Shown here: positions 50,823 to 60,000 of the stretch, in pieces
Numbering within the stretch: the stretch's first letter is position 1
Layout: each line of letters opens with the position of its first letter
Notes under the pieces: generated by a model
What the model saw: the letters and a program-made list of their open reading frames with translations, nothing else
Databases searched by the model: none
Told to the model about the DNA's origin: nothing
Program-made: the position numbers and the translations under genes
Origin: Rathayibacter sp. Leaf185
GTDB lineage: Bacteria > Actinomycetota > Actinomycetes > Actinomycetales > Microbacteriaceae
Direction of reading: 5' to 3'
Length of the DNA stretch: 64,000 nucleotides
NCBI RefSeq assembly: GCF_001423885.1
Contig: NZ_LMPP01000001.1
Location: 1,031,543 to 1,095,542, forward strand

Positions 50823-51606
50823 ACGTCTGCTGACCCGGTGGAAGGGGATCGCGCTGAGCCTCATCGGCGTGGTCTCGACGCTCTGGCTCGCCGCGACCGG
50901 ACGCCTCGGCCTCTACATCCACCCCCGCTACTTCGAGTTCTCGGTGGTGCTCGCGGTGCTGGCCGCGATCCTGCTGCTGCTCGCTCTCGCGATCGTGCCG
51001 GGTGCCGACGACGAGGATCCGCACGGGGGCGTCGAGGAGGCGGACGCCCACGGTCATCTGCACGACCATGCGCCTGGCCGGCCCTGGCGCGCGCGGCTCG
51101 CGGTCGTCGCCTCGGTCGCGGTCATCGCCTCCGCGGCCGTCGCGCTGCTCGTGGTGCCGCCCTCGTCGCTCACCGCGTCGACCGCGACGCAGCGCGAGGT
51201 GAACACGAGCGCCGTCGACGCCTCGGCCGCCGTGGCCGCACCCACCGGAGACACCGCCGACTTCAGCGTGCGCGATTGGGCGACGCTGCTGCGCCAGGGC
51301 GCGAGCGAGCAGTTCCTCGCGGGGCGGACGGCCACCGTCAGCGGATTCGTCACGCCCGACGCCTCCGACCCCGAGAACGTCTTCTACATCGCCCGCTTCA
51401 TCGTCACCTGCTGCGCCGTGGACGCGCAGCCTGTCGGCGTGCCGATCCATCAGCCCGATTGGGCGTCGATCTACACCGAGGGCGAGTGGCTGGAGGCGAC
51501 CGGCGGTTTCGGCGCGAACCCTAGCGTCACGAGCGCCGAGACGGTCGTGCTCGAGCCCGACTCGGTCGTCCCGATCGACGAGCCCGCGATGCCCTATGTC
51601 TACTGA
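50812..51606 (+). CDS. TIGR03943 family membrane protein (permease partner)
   Basis: A 264-residue protein with two N-terminal helices (about 12-32 and 40-62), a His/Asp-rich cytoplasmic or loop segment (GADDEDPHGG, DAHGHLHDH) likely to bind metal, a third helix (about 95-118) and a soluble C-terminal domain with FYIARFIVTCCAVDAQPVG, the family core with paired Cys. It is translated with overlap from the COG0701 permease gene; the two probably form one transport complex. The next gene also overlaps it by 11 bp. Confidence 0.87.
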   Translation: MRSERLLTRWKGIALSLIGVVSTLWLAATGRLGLYIHPRYFEFSVVLAVLAAILLLLALAIVPGADDEDPHGGVEEADAHGHLHDHAPGRPWRARLAVVASVAVIASAAVALLVVPPSSLTASTATQREVNTSAVDASAAVAAPTGDTADFSVRDWATLLRQGASEQFLAGRTATVSGFVTPDASDPENVFYIARFIVTCCAVDAQPVGVPIHQPDWASIYTEGEWLEATGGFGANPSVTSAETVVLEPDSVVPIDEPAMPYVY

Positions 51607-53041
51607 CGAGGGGGCGGCCGGAGCCGGGACCCGGTACCAGGGCCGCGACGAGCGCCGCTCCCGGCCCGAGCAGCGCACGTCGCGAGCGTTCGCGCGCACC
51701 TTCTGGGGCGCGACGACCGCTCTCGTGCTGGCGGTCGGCGCACTCACCGCCGCGACGATCGGGCAGGGCCCGAGGGTCACCGCGGTCGAGGTGAGCCGCG
51801 ACGGAGTCGTCGAGCGCGACGGCGGCCGCGTCAGGATCCACTTCGACCAGCCGCTCGAGCCGGACGCCCTCGATCGCGTGCGGGTCGCCCCCGAGACACC
51901 GCACACCGCCGAGCTCGACGGGGGTGTGCTGACCGTCACGTTCGCCGACACCCTCCGCTACGCCACCACCTACGACATCTCGATCGACAGGGCCCGCGGC
52001 GTCACGACAGCCTCCGCGGCCGAGGTCAGCGCCTCCTTCACGACCAAGAACCCCGACCTCTTCACACTCGACCGGACCCCCGATCCAGCCGAGCCGGACT
52101 CGATCCGGGTGCGCCCTCTCGCGGGAGGCGAGGCCCGCGTCGTCGCGACCGCCGACCGCATCCAGGACTACGTCGTCGTCGGTCCGGTGCTCGTGATGGC
52201 GACACTCGAACCCGACGACACGACCCTCCTCCGCACGGTCGCGCTCGACACCGGCTCGGAGGGGGTCATCCCGCTGCCCGGCCGGGGAGTCGTGCGCGAG
52301 CTGCACGCGTCTCCCGAGAAGGGCGTGCTCGGATGGACCTTCAGCGGGAACACCCCGACCGGGCCCCTCGACAGAGCGCTCTACTCCTACGACCTCACCG
52401 ACCAGAAGAGCGAGGCGGTGGCGGTCACCGGCATCGACGGCGGGCCGCTGCGCGCCCGCGACTGGCTCGTCGTACCGGGGACCACCTCTGCGGTCACCCA
52501 CTCGCCCGACGACACCGTGCTGCTGATCGACCTGCTGAACCCCGATTCGATCAGCCCGCTCGGGCAGCACGCCGAGCTGCGCGGCTTCGTCCCGGGAGCG
52601 AACGCCCTCGTGGTGGCTGATCCCGAGTCCGGGTCGCTGATCGACCTCGCCGACGGGTCGGTCGAGACGCTCGCGCTGCCCACTGCCGATGTCGCGCCGA
52701 CCGCCTCGCCGGTGCAGGTGGTGCTGCTCGACTCCGGCAGCTACCTCGAACTCGAGGCGGAGTACACGGCCGCCGACGGCACGACGCAGTACTCCGTGGT
52801 GCGCGTCGATGCCTCGGGGACGACCGAGGTCTTCCGGACGTCGCCGACAGGACGCATCCGCAGCATCTGCCTCTCACCCAACGGGCAGTTCGTCGCCGTG
52901 CAGGCGGTGTCGGAGGAGGGGGTGGCCGACGGGTACCCGGACGTCCCGGGCTTCAGCGCCACCTCGACCGTGCTGGTCGACCTCGACAGCGGCGACACGA
53001 CCCGCAGCGTCAACGGGATCTCGCGCGACTGGTGCGCCTGA
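51596..53041 (+). CDS. Membrane-anchored Ig-like/beta-propeller protein
   Basis: A 481-residue protein. An N-terminal cytoplasmic stretch is followed by one transmembrane helix (about 38-58), an Ig-like domain of the Big_5 type (about 62-145: RVRIHFDQPLEPDAL, ATTYDISIDRARGV) and a region of repeated beta-blades (about 160-480) resembling a WD40-like/TolB-type propeller, ending DWCA. Function unknown. The ATG at 51596 overlaps the TIGR03943 gene by 11 bp, so it may belong to the same operon, although no metal-binding motif is visible. Confidence 0.75.
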   Translation: MSTDEGAAGAGTRYQGRDERRSRPEQRTSRAFARTFWGATTALVLAVGALTAATIGQGPRVTAVEVSRDGVVERDGGRVRIHFDQPLEPDALDRVRVAPETPHTAELDGGVLTVTFADTLRYATTYDISIDRARGVTTASAAEVSASFTTKNPDLFTLDRTPDPAEPDSIRVRPLAGGEARVVATADRIQDYVVVGPVLVMATLEPDDTTLLRTVALDTGSEGVIPLPGRGVVRELHASPEKGVLGWTFSGNTPTGPLDRALYSYDLTDQKSEAVAVTGIDGGPLRARDWLVVPGTTSAVTHSPDDTVLLIDLLNPDSISPLGQHAELRGFVPGANALVVADPESGSLIDLADGSVETLALPTADVAPTASPVQVVLLDSGSYLELEAEYTAADGTTQYSVVRVDASGTTEVFRTSPTGRIRSICLSPNGQFVAVQAVSEEGVADGYPDVPGFSATSTVLVDLDSGDTTRSVNGISRDWCA

Positions 53042-53107
53042 GCCGCGTCCGCCACCGTCGCCCTCGGATCGCGCCGGCCGGCGCAGGTGGCGTCCCGCGC
53101 CGCGTGC

Positions 53108-54412
53108 TCACGCCCGTGACCAGTCGATCGCGTCGAACAGCGCCCGCAGCGCGGCACCGCGCGCCGGATTCACCGCCGCCACCCACGCGATCCGCCCGAG
53201 CAGGTGCGCGCCGAAGTCGGGCACACCCGCGCGGTTCTGCCCCGCCGGGCCGTGCGCGACGCAGTTGTGCAGGATCGCGTGCAGCCGGTCGACGTCGGCG
53301 CGCCGCACGTTCGGGTGCGCGTTGACCACGACTCCGGTGACGCTCTGCCGCACCGACGCCGAGCGGAGGCGCGTCTTGCGCGGGTTCACGGCGTACCCCG
53401 CGTCCGCGACGATCCGCTCGGCGCCGCGGGCGAACGCCTCCGCCCGCCGCGCGAAGCGCTCGCCGCCGCTGAACGCGAGGTCGTCGGCGTAGCGCGTGTA
53501 GCGGGCGCCCGCCGCCTCGGCGTACCCGGTGAGCCGTGCATCGAGCCGCCGCAGCGCGAGGTTCGCGAGCGCCGGCGAGGTCGGCGCGCCCTGCGGCAGG
53601 TGCGGCAGGGTCAGCGACCGGCGCAGCGCCGCGCGCTCGTCGACGTCGCCGCCCGCGGGCATCCTCCGCAGCACCGCGACGGGCACCGCGTGGGTGCAGA
53701 GCCCCGTGAGCGCGTAGGCGACCGCCTCCGTCATCCCCTCACCGCGGAGCAGCCCGAACACGCGCGGCGCCGTCACCTGCGCGAAGAACCGCTGCAGATC
53801 GAGCGTCACCACCATCGCCGCGCCCGTGTGCACCCGCGCACCGGTGACGGCGCTGCGCCCGGGCACGAAGCCGTGCGCCGCCGCGTGCACCGGCGCGAGT
53901 CCGACGATCTCGTCGAGCACACCCCGCTGCACCGCCTTCAGCCGGGATCGCGGCACCTCGAGCAGCCTCGGCGTGCGGCCCGGCCGCTCCCGCCAGACGT
54001 GGTCGTAGTGCTGCACGGCGCCCTCGGAGGCGCGCCGGTTCCAGCCGCCGAGGTCCGCGAATCCGTCGAGCTGCGCGGGAGTGACCTGCAGGAGGCGCGC
54101 GAGGTCGTCGCGCCCGTCGATCAGCGGCACCGGGGAGGCGCTGGGGACCGCCCGCGCCGCGACCGGCGCGAGGTGCGCGACCACCGGCTGGGCCCGCTCC
54201 GGCAGCAGCCCCGCGATGCAGCGCGCGAGCTCCCGGGGCGCGTCGAGCGGCGGATGCGGGAACGCGACGAGCACCCCCGTCACGAGCGGTCCCAGCCAGC
54301 GGCGGCGAGCGCCGAGGGAGTCGGCGGCCGCCACGCGCAGCGAATCGCGCGTCCACTCCGCCCCGAGGAACGCGTGTGCGAGCGCCTCGACGAGCACGTC
54401 CCGACCCTGCAC
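53108..54412 (-). CDS. Retron-like reverse transcriptase
   Basis: A 434-residue RNA-directed DNA polymerase. The fingers/palm motifs are DLQRFFAQV, LPQGAPTSPALANL and YTRYADDLAFSGG (catalytic YADD). QSVTGVVVN carries the VTG triplet seen in retron enzymes, and GARVH precedes the first catalytic Asp where retrons have NAxxH. The N-terminal ~150 residues are an additional domain. GTG at 54412 is chosen for its excellent GGGGGGAGG site 7 bp upstream. No maturase, HNH or integrase domain is attached, so it is not a group II intron enzyme. The adjacent 350 bp upstream are free of genes and strongly structured, as expected for a template RNA. Confidence 0.85.
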   Translation of the reverse strand: MQGRDVLVEALAHAFLGAEWTRDSLRVAAADSLGARRRWLGPLVTGVLVAFPHPPLDAPRELARCIAGLLPERAQPVVAHLAPVAARAVPSASPVPLIDGRDDLARLLQVTPAQLDGFADLGGWNRRASEGAVQHYDHVWRERPGRTPRLLEVPRSRLKAVQRGVLDEIVGLAPVHAAAHGFVPGRSAVTGARVHTGAAMVVTLDLQRFFAQVTAPRVFGLLRGEGMTEAVAYALTGLCTHAVPVAVLRRMPAGGDVDERAALRRSLTLPHLPQGAPTSPALANLALRRLDARLTGYAEAAGARYTRYADDLAFSGGERFARRAEAFARGAERIVADAGYAVNPRKTRLRSASVRQSVTGVVVNAHPNVRRADVDRLHAILHNCVAHGPAGQNRAGVPDFGAHLLGRIAWVAAVNPARGAALRALFDAIDWSRA

Positions 54413-54759
54413 AGCGGCACCTCCCCCCGGAGTCGCCGTCCAGCCTAGGCTGAGGTCGACCGCTCCCTTCGGGCGAGGCGGACGGGGCGCGCGTCGCACC
54501 GTCCTCTCCGGGGTCACCCCGGGGCACGCAGACCGACCAGGCATCACGCCGCAGGCAACCGCCCGCGCTCCGCGCGGCTCACAGCCCGCACTTCTCGACA
54601 GGTCGCCCGAAGTGGGGCGGTCGCCGTTGCGCAAGGGGTCGAGCCGAAACCCACCTCTCTGAGTCATTCGACATAGCCTGGGCGCAGTCGCTCCACCTGA
54701 CCACCCTTGACCCCGGTGACGGAGCCCTCACAGGCGACGCATCCGAGAAGAGGACCGCG
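54413..54759 (-). ncRNA. Candidate retron-type template RNA region (unproven)
   Basis: The 347 bp upstream of the reverse transcriptase hold no convincing gene and contain several strong dyads on the reverse-transcriptase strand. These include CCGCGC-GGA-GCGCGG, CCGGGGT-GA-CCCCGG, the palindrome AGCCTAGGCT, and a bulged stem joining GCCCCACTTC with GAAGTGCGGGC. A retron msr-msd lies in this position in known systems. I could not identify the priming guanosine or the flanking inverted repeats, so boundaries are not set. Confidence 0.35.
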
Positions 54760-55251
54760 ATGAACGAACGGCGCGATTCCGTCCCCGTCGAGGAGTGGTC
54801 ACCGGTCTTCTCGGGATCGGTCGACGCGGTGCCCCGCGAGACGCTCGAGGCCGCCGTCCGGATCCTCCGCCTCCTCCCCGGGATCGAGCGCGTGACCCTC
54901 TCGAGTCCGCACGGGCCGATCGGCGTCGAGCGCCGCTCCTCCGCCACCGCCTGGCAGGCCGCGGACCGCACGGCGATGGCGCTGCTGGCCTCGTCGGCCG
55001 ATGTGACGGGGATCGTCGCGTACCCCTACGACCCGCGCGACGGTCTGCGGATGGCGACGCCCTCGTACCCGTTCCTCACCCGCGACGGAGGCGTTCCCGC
55101 CGCGATCAGCGCGTCCGAGAGCCTCGGCGAGATCACTCCGGCCGAGGCGGCGCGGCGGCGGGACCTGCACCAGAGCCGCGTCGATGCGGAGGATCCGCTG
55201 CAGACCCTCTGGGACGCGGAGGAGTCGCACTCCGCCGACCCGCGCGCCTGA
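54760..55251 (+). CDS. Hypothetical protein
   Basis: A 163-residue soluble protein I do not recognise. It shows an alpha/beta pattern (ETLEAAVRILRLLPGIERVTLSS, AWQAADRTAMALLA, VTGIVAYPYDPRDGLR) and an acidic C-terminus (HQSRVDAEDPLQTLWDAEE). There is no signal peptide, Cys or catalytic motif. The ATG has GAAGAGGACC upstream. It is divergent from the reverse transcriptase; whether it is a partner or effector is unknown. Confidence 0.6.
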   Translation: MNERRDSVPVEEWSPVFSGSVDAVPRETLEAAVRILRLLPGIERVTLSSPHGPIGVERRSSATAWQAADRTAMALLASSADVTGIVAYPYDPRDGLRMATPSYPFLTRDGGVPAAISASESLGEITPAEAARRRDLHQSRVDAEDPLQTLWDAEESHSADPRA

Positions 55252-55270
55252 CGCGCCGGACCCCTGCGCC

Positions 55271-55326
55271 GAGACTCCGAGAGTTGTCGCACTCGGCATC
55301 CAGTGCGACGACTCCTGCGTTCTCGA
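55271..55326. repeat. Intergenic palindrome, family B copy 1
   Basis: GAGTTGTCGCACT (55281-55293) pairs with AGTGCGACGACTC (55302-55314), one mismatch, followed by CTGCGTTCTCG. The same element in the same orientation is at 56836-56891. It lies 20 bp past the hypothetical gene and just before the CDF promoter. Confidence 0.75.
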
Positions 55327-55366
55327 CGCGCGGAGAGGCGTGCGGGACCTGCGACATGTGCAAGAC

Positions 55367-55388
55367 TGTTCATATGAACAAGCGTTCA
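55367..55388. promoter_or_regulatory. Overlapping ArsR/CzrA-type operators before the CDF exporter
   Basis: Two overlapping inverted repeats: TGTTCATATGAACA (55367-55380, perfect) and TGAAC-AAGC-GTTCA (55375-55388, perfect arms). The second has the ATGAACA...TTCA form of zinc/cobalt-sensing ArsR operators. The site ends 14 bp before the exporter ATG, and an ArsR gene follows the exporter. Confidence 0.7.
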
Positions 55389-55402
55389 GAGGAGCGGTAG
55401 CC

Positions 55403-56314
55403 ATGGGCGCAGGACACTCGCACGGAGTCGGCGGCCACGCCGGATCCGCGGCCTCGCGTCATCGGCGCCCCCTCGTCATCGCCTTCGCCCTGACCGCGGC
55501 CTACATGATTGTCGAGTTCGTCGTCGGCTTCAGCACCGGCTCCCTCGCGCTCATCTCGGACGCCGCGCACATGGGCACCGACGTCCTCGCGCTCGGCATG
55601 TCGATCGCCGCGATCTCGCTCGCCGCCCGCCCCGCCGCGAAGGGCCGCACCTACGGCTCCTACCGCCTCGAAGTGCTCGCCGCCCTCGCCAACGGCCTGC
55701 TCCTCTTCGCCGTCGCCGGCTTCGTGATCGTGGAGGCGGTGCGCCGCTTCGCCGAGCCGCCCGCGGTCCCCGGCCTCCCCCTCCTGATCACCGCCGTCGT
55801 CGGCCTGCTGATCAACCTGATCAGCTTCCGCCTGCTGTCGGCCGGCGCGAAGGAGAGCATCACCCTCCGCGGAGCCTCGCTCGAGGTGCTGGGCGACGCG
55901 CTCGGCTCGGTCGGCGTCATCGTCGCCGCGATCCTGCTCCTCACGACCGGCTGGGCCTGGGCCGACCCGATCGTGGGCGTGCTGATCGGGCTGCTGATCC
56001 TGCCGCGCACCTGGTCGCTGACCCGCCAGGCGCTCGGCATCCTGATGGAGTCGGCTCCCCCGCACATCGACCTCGCGGCGGTCGAGCGCGACGTCTGCGC
56101 GGTGCCCGGCGTGCTGGCGCTGCACGATCTGCACGTCTGGACGATCACCTCCGGCATGGAGAGCGCGAGCGGCCACATCGTGGTCGCCCCCGACGCCGAC
56201 TACCGCACGGCGCTCGCCTCGGTGCTGGCGGTTCTGCGGGAGGATCATGGCATCGACCACGCGACCATCCAGTGCGAGCCGGAGGAGTTCCCGGAGCAGA
56301 CGCACCGGGTCTGA
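55403..56314 (+). CDS. czcD: Cation diffusion facilitator, CzcD-like zinc exporter
   Basis: A 303-residue metal/proton antiporter. The His-rich N-terminus (GAGHSHGVGGHAG) is followed by six helices. The transport site is in helices 2 and 5: SLALISDAAHMGTDVLAL (D and H of HxxxD type) and SLEVLGDALGSVGVI. A cytoplasmic C-terminal domain has HDLHVWTITSGMESASGHIVV, typical of CzcD/ZitB. The ATG is preceded by GAGGAG. The CzrA-type operator and following ArsR gene suggest induction by excess zinc or cobalt. The symbol is by family resemblance. Confidence 0.9.
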   Translation: MGAGHSHGVGGHAGSAASRHRRPLVIAFALTAAYMIVEFVVGFSTGSLALISDAAHMGTDVLALGMSIAAISLAARPAAKGRTYGSYRLEVLAALANGLLLFAVAGFVIVEAVRRFAEPPAVPGLPLLITAVVGLLINLISFRLLSAGAKESITLRGASLEVLGDALGSVGVIVAAILLLTTGWAWADPIVGVLIGLLILPRTWSLTRQALGILMESAPPHIDLAAVERDVCAVPGVLALHDLHVWTITSGMESASGHIVVAPDADYRTALASVLAVLREDHGIDHATIQCEPEEFPEQTHRV

Positions 56315-56405
56315 GGCGCCGCGCCGCCTCCCCACCGCCGTCCCTTCTCGTCCGCCGTTCGCTCTCAGCCCCCTCGCCCCGTCCACCCTCGCCTCCGGAG
56401 CCGTC

Positions 56406-56819
56406 ATGCCAGCCGACACCCCCCACCGCCACGGCGACCCGGCGCGCTCCGAGCTCCCGTCCGGGCTCCCGTCCGACGCCGTGATCGCCGACCTGGCCGA
56501 CGTCTTCGGGCTGCTCGGCGACCCGGGGCGGATGCGGATCCTGCTCGCGCTGCTCGGCGGCCCCCTCCGGGTGAACGAGCTCTCGGACCGCAGCGGACTC
56601 AGCCCGTCCGCGACCTCGCACGCCCTGCGCCTCCTGCGCTCGCACCGCGTCGTGGAGGCGCACCGCGAGGGCCGCACCGCCGAGTACGCCCTCGCCGACG
56701 AGCACGTCCGCGACTTCCTCGAGCTCGGCCTGGCCCACGTCGGCCACACCGTCCTCGTGCACACCGTCGCCACTCCCGACGCGACCCCGGAGGCGTGCGA
56801 CCCGCCCGCGCACCCCTGA
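56406..56819 (+). CDS. ArsR-family metalloregulator of the CDF exporter
   Basis: A 137-residue winged-helix repressor. The core is LADVFGLLGDPGRMRILLAL, LRVNELSDRSGLSPSATSHAL and AHREGRTAEYALADEHVRDFLELGLAHVGH; the last helix has a D..H...H/H pattern fitting an alpha-5 zinc site. The N-terminal 25 residues are an unconserved, His-containing extension. It lies 91 bp after the CDF gene, probably in one transcript, and is the likely ligand of the double operator at 55367-55388. A family B palindrome follows. Confidence 0.88.
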   Translation: MPADTPHRHGDPARSELPSGLPSDAVIADLADVFGLLGDPGRMRILLALLGGPLRVNELSDRSGLSPSATSHALRLLRSHRVVEAHREGRTAEYALADEHVRDFLELGLAHVGHTVLVHTVATPDATPEACDPPAHP

Positions 56820-56835
56820 CCCGCCCCGCCCTCCA

Positions 56836-56891
56836 CTCCTCGAAAGTTGTCGTACTCGATCGCCCAGTACGACAACTCCTGCGTTCTCGGC
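56836..56891. repeat. Intergenic palindrome, family B copy 2
   Basis: AGTTGTCGTACT (56845-56856) pairs perfectly with AGTACGACAACT (56866-56877) and is followed by CCTGCGTTCTCGG, as in copy 1 at 55271-55326. The two copies are in direct orientation and bracket the CDF-ArsR pair. Confidence 0.75.
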
Positions 56892-56947
56892 CGGGCGCTC
56901 GTCCGGAGGCGCACTGGATTCAGCGCACCCCGCGCGCGCCTTCCGCT

Positions 56948-56998
56948 TGTTGACGTGAACATGTAAGGTCGGCCCCCTGAGCGTGTTCACGTGAACAC
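56948..56998 (+). promoter_or_regulatory. Double LacI-type operator before the GH30 gene
   Basis: TGTTCACGTGAACA (56984-56997, inside a 16-bp perfect palindrome) and TGTTGACGTGAACA (56948-56961, one mismatch) are centred 36 bp apart, upstream of the ATG at 57034. A central CG with symmetric arms is the LacI/GalR-family operator form. The upstream copy overlaps a TTGACG -35-like box, so repression until an oligosaccharide inducer is present is likely. No LacI gene is in the window. Confidence 0.65.
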
Positions 56999-57033
56999 AC
57001 TCGACTTTCACAGGCGAAAGAGAGAACGCATCA

Positions 57034-60000
57034 ATGTCGATGTCCGCGAGAAGACCGTCCTCGAGAAGACTCGCCGCGCTCGCCACGAGCGCCGCCCTGG
57101 CCGCCGGAGCACTGCTCGCCGTCCCGGCCGCCGCCCCCGCTCAGGCGGCCGACGCGTTCCGGATCACGCCCAACCCCGCCACCGCCGGCGAGGCCTACGA
57201 GGGCTGGGGCACCAGCCTCGTCTGGTTCGCCAACGCGACCGGCAACTACCCCGAGGCCCTCCGCGAGGAGCTCTACCAGAAGGTGTTCGGCGAGGACGGC
57301 CTCGACCTCAACATCGCGCGCTACAACATCGGCGGCGGCAACGCCTCCGACGTGAAGGACTACCTGCGCCCCGGCGGCGCGGTCGAGGGCTGGTGGAAGC
57401 CGGACACGACCGGCGCCCAGTACAGCGGCACCACCACGAACTACGCCGACCGCGCGGCCCTGCTCGCGAAGTGGAACGCCGACGACCCCGCCTCCTACGA
57501 CTGGACCGCCGATGAGACGCAGCGCTGGTGGGTCGAGAAGCTCGCCGCCGAGCAGCAGATCTCGCACTGGGAGGCGTTCGCCAACTCCGCCCCCTACTTC
57601 ATGACCGAGAGCGGTTACGTCTCCGGAGGCTTCACCGCCACGAGCGAGCAGCTCAAGCCCGCCGCCGAGCAGCAGTTCGCGAAGTACCTCGTGAACGTCA
57701 CCGAGCACATGGAGGACGAGTACGGCATCGAGTTCGACACGCTCGACCCCTTCAACGAGCCGAACACCAACTACTGGGGCACGCAGCTCACCAACGGCGT
57801 CCCCACCGGCGGACGGCAGGAGGGCATGCACATGGGCCCCACTCGCCAGACCGACCTGATCCCCGACGTCACCGCCGCGCTCGACGCCTCCACCACCGAT
57901 GCCGGCATCGCCGCGATGGATGAGACCAACCCCAGCATCTTCAAGACGAACTGGGCCGCCTACTCCCCCGAGATCCGCGCCCAGGTCGACCGGATGAACG
58001 TGCACACCTACGGCACCTCCGACCGCCTCGCCGTCCGCGACCTCTCGAAGCAGGCCGACACCGACCTCTGGATGAGCGAGATCGAGGGCAACTGGGTCCA
58101 GGGCTACAACCCCGTCAACATCGAGAACGGCCTCGGCATCGCCGGACGCATCCACGACGACCTGCGCGAGCTCGAGCCGAAGGCCTGGGTGCTCTGGCAG
58201 CCGGTCGAGGACCTCTACAACATGAGCCCGAAGGGCGAGAACCTCAACTGGGGCTCGATCTTCATCGACCTCGACTGCAAGCCGTACCAGGAGGCGGGCG
58301 CCGAGGTCTGGAAGTCGGCCCGCCGCGTCGCCGACGCCGGGGGCGACTCCACGAAGGCCCCGGTCTGCGGCGTCGAGACCAACTCGAAGTTCAACACGAT
58401 CCGCAACTTCACGAAGTTCATCCACGAGGGCGACCGCCTGATGTCGGTGAACGACACCGCCAGCACCGCCGCCGTCCGCGCCGACGGCACGGGCGCCACG
58501 GTCGTGCACACCAACAGCGCCGCGACCTCGCAGACGATCACGCTCGACCTCTCGCGCTTCGGCACCATCGCCGACGGCGCGACGGTCACCCCCTACGTCA
58601 CGACCCAGGCCTCCTCGGCCGCCGCGCCCACCGGCAACGCGCTCGTGCAGAAGTCGGCGGTCGTCATCGACAGGGAGGCGCGCACCGCGACGGTCACCGT
58701 GCCCGCCAAGTCGGTCACCACCTTCGCGATCGACGGAGTATCGGGTGTCGCCGACTCCGCCCCCGCCCTGCGCGACGGACACCACTACCAGCTGGTCGGC
58801 TCGCAGAGCGGCAAGGCCCTGACCGCGACGACGACCGGAGCCGCGACGACGATCACGACGCTCGCCACCGACTCCGCCGCCGCCGCGAAGCAGAACTGGA
58901 CGGTGCACGAGGTGCCGGCCGGCGAGCGCGAGGCGACCCGCCGCGTGGTGCTGCAGACCACCGACGGACGCGTCCTCGGCGCGACCACCGCCGGGACCGA
59001 CCTGCGTTCGGTCTCGGTCGACTCCGCCAAGACCACCGCCGCGACGCGCTGGATCGTCAACTCGACCGACGGCGTGAGCTTCACCCTCGTCAACGAGTCG
59101 ATCGCCCAGTCGCTCGACGTCAACGGCCAGTCGAGCGCCGAGAACACCGCGGTCGGCGTCTACGGGTCCAACGGCGGAGCGAACCAGTCGTGGACCCTGC
59201 GCGATCTGGCCCCGGCCGCGTCGCAGACGGTCGCCGTCCGCACGACCGTGGGCGTCGCTCCGGCCCTGCCCGCCTCGGTGACCCCGCAGTACTCGTGGGG
59301 CGCCGGCTCGCCGATCGCCGTCACCTGGCAGCGTCCCGCCGACTCGGCCTACGCCACCGCCGGGCGCGTCGACGTGAAGGGCACCGCGACCGACCTGTTC
59401 GGCCAGTCGATCCCCGTCACCGCGCTCGTCGACGTCGGTGGACTCACCGCCGCCGACCCGGTCTCGATCACCGTCGCCTCCGGAGCGAGCGTCGCCGGAG
59501 TGAAGGCCGCCGCGCCCAGCGCCGTGCCCGCCCGCGTCGGCGCCTCGACCAGCACCTTCGCGGTGCCGGTCACCTGGGACTGGACGCCGCTCACCACGGC
59601 CGCCCTCGCCCAGCCCGGCTCCGTGACGATCTCGGGCACCGCGACCGCCGACGGCGCCACCCTGCCGGCCACCCTCACGGTGCTCGTCACCGCGGGCACG
59701 CTCCGCAACTTCAACCCCGATGCGGGCATCGTCGCCACCGCGACGTCGGCCGAGTCGGGCTTCGGTCCGGAGCGCACCCGCAACGGCGTCGACGGCGACA
59801 AGGGCTGGTCGAACTGGGTCAGCGGCACGAAGGCCGCGCAGAGCACCCTGACCTACACCTTCCCCGCGGCGCGTCAGGTGCAGCAGGCGTCGGTGCAGTT
59901 CCAGCGCGACGGAGGCACCAGCTGGGCGCAGAGCTACCAGCTGCAGTACCAGGGTGCCGACGGAGGCGCGTGGACCTCGGTCCCCGGCTACGAGTCGGCG

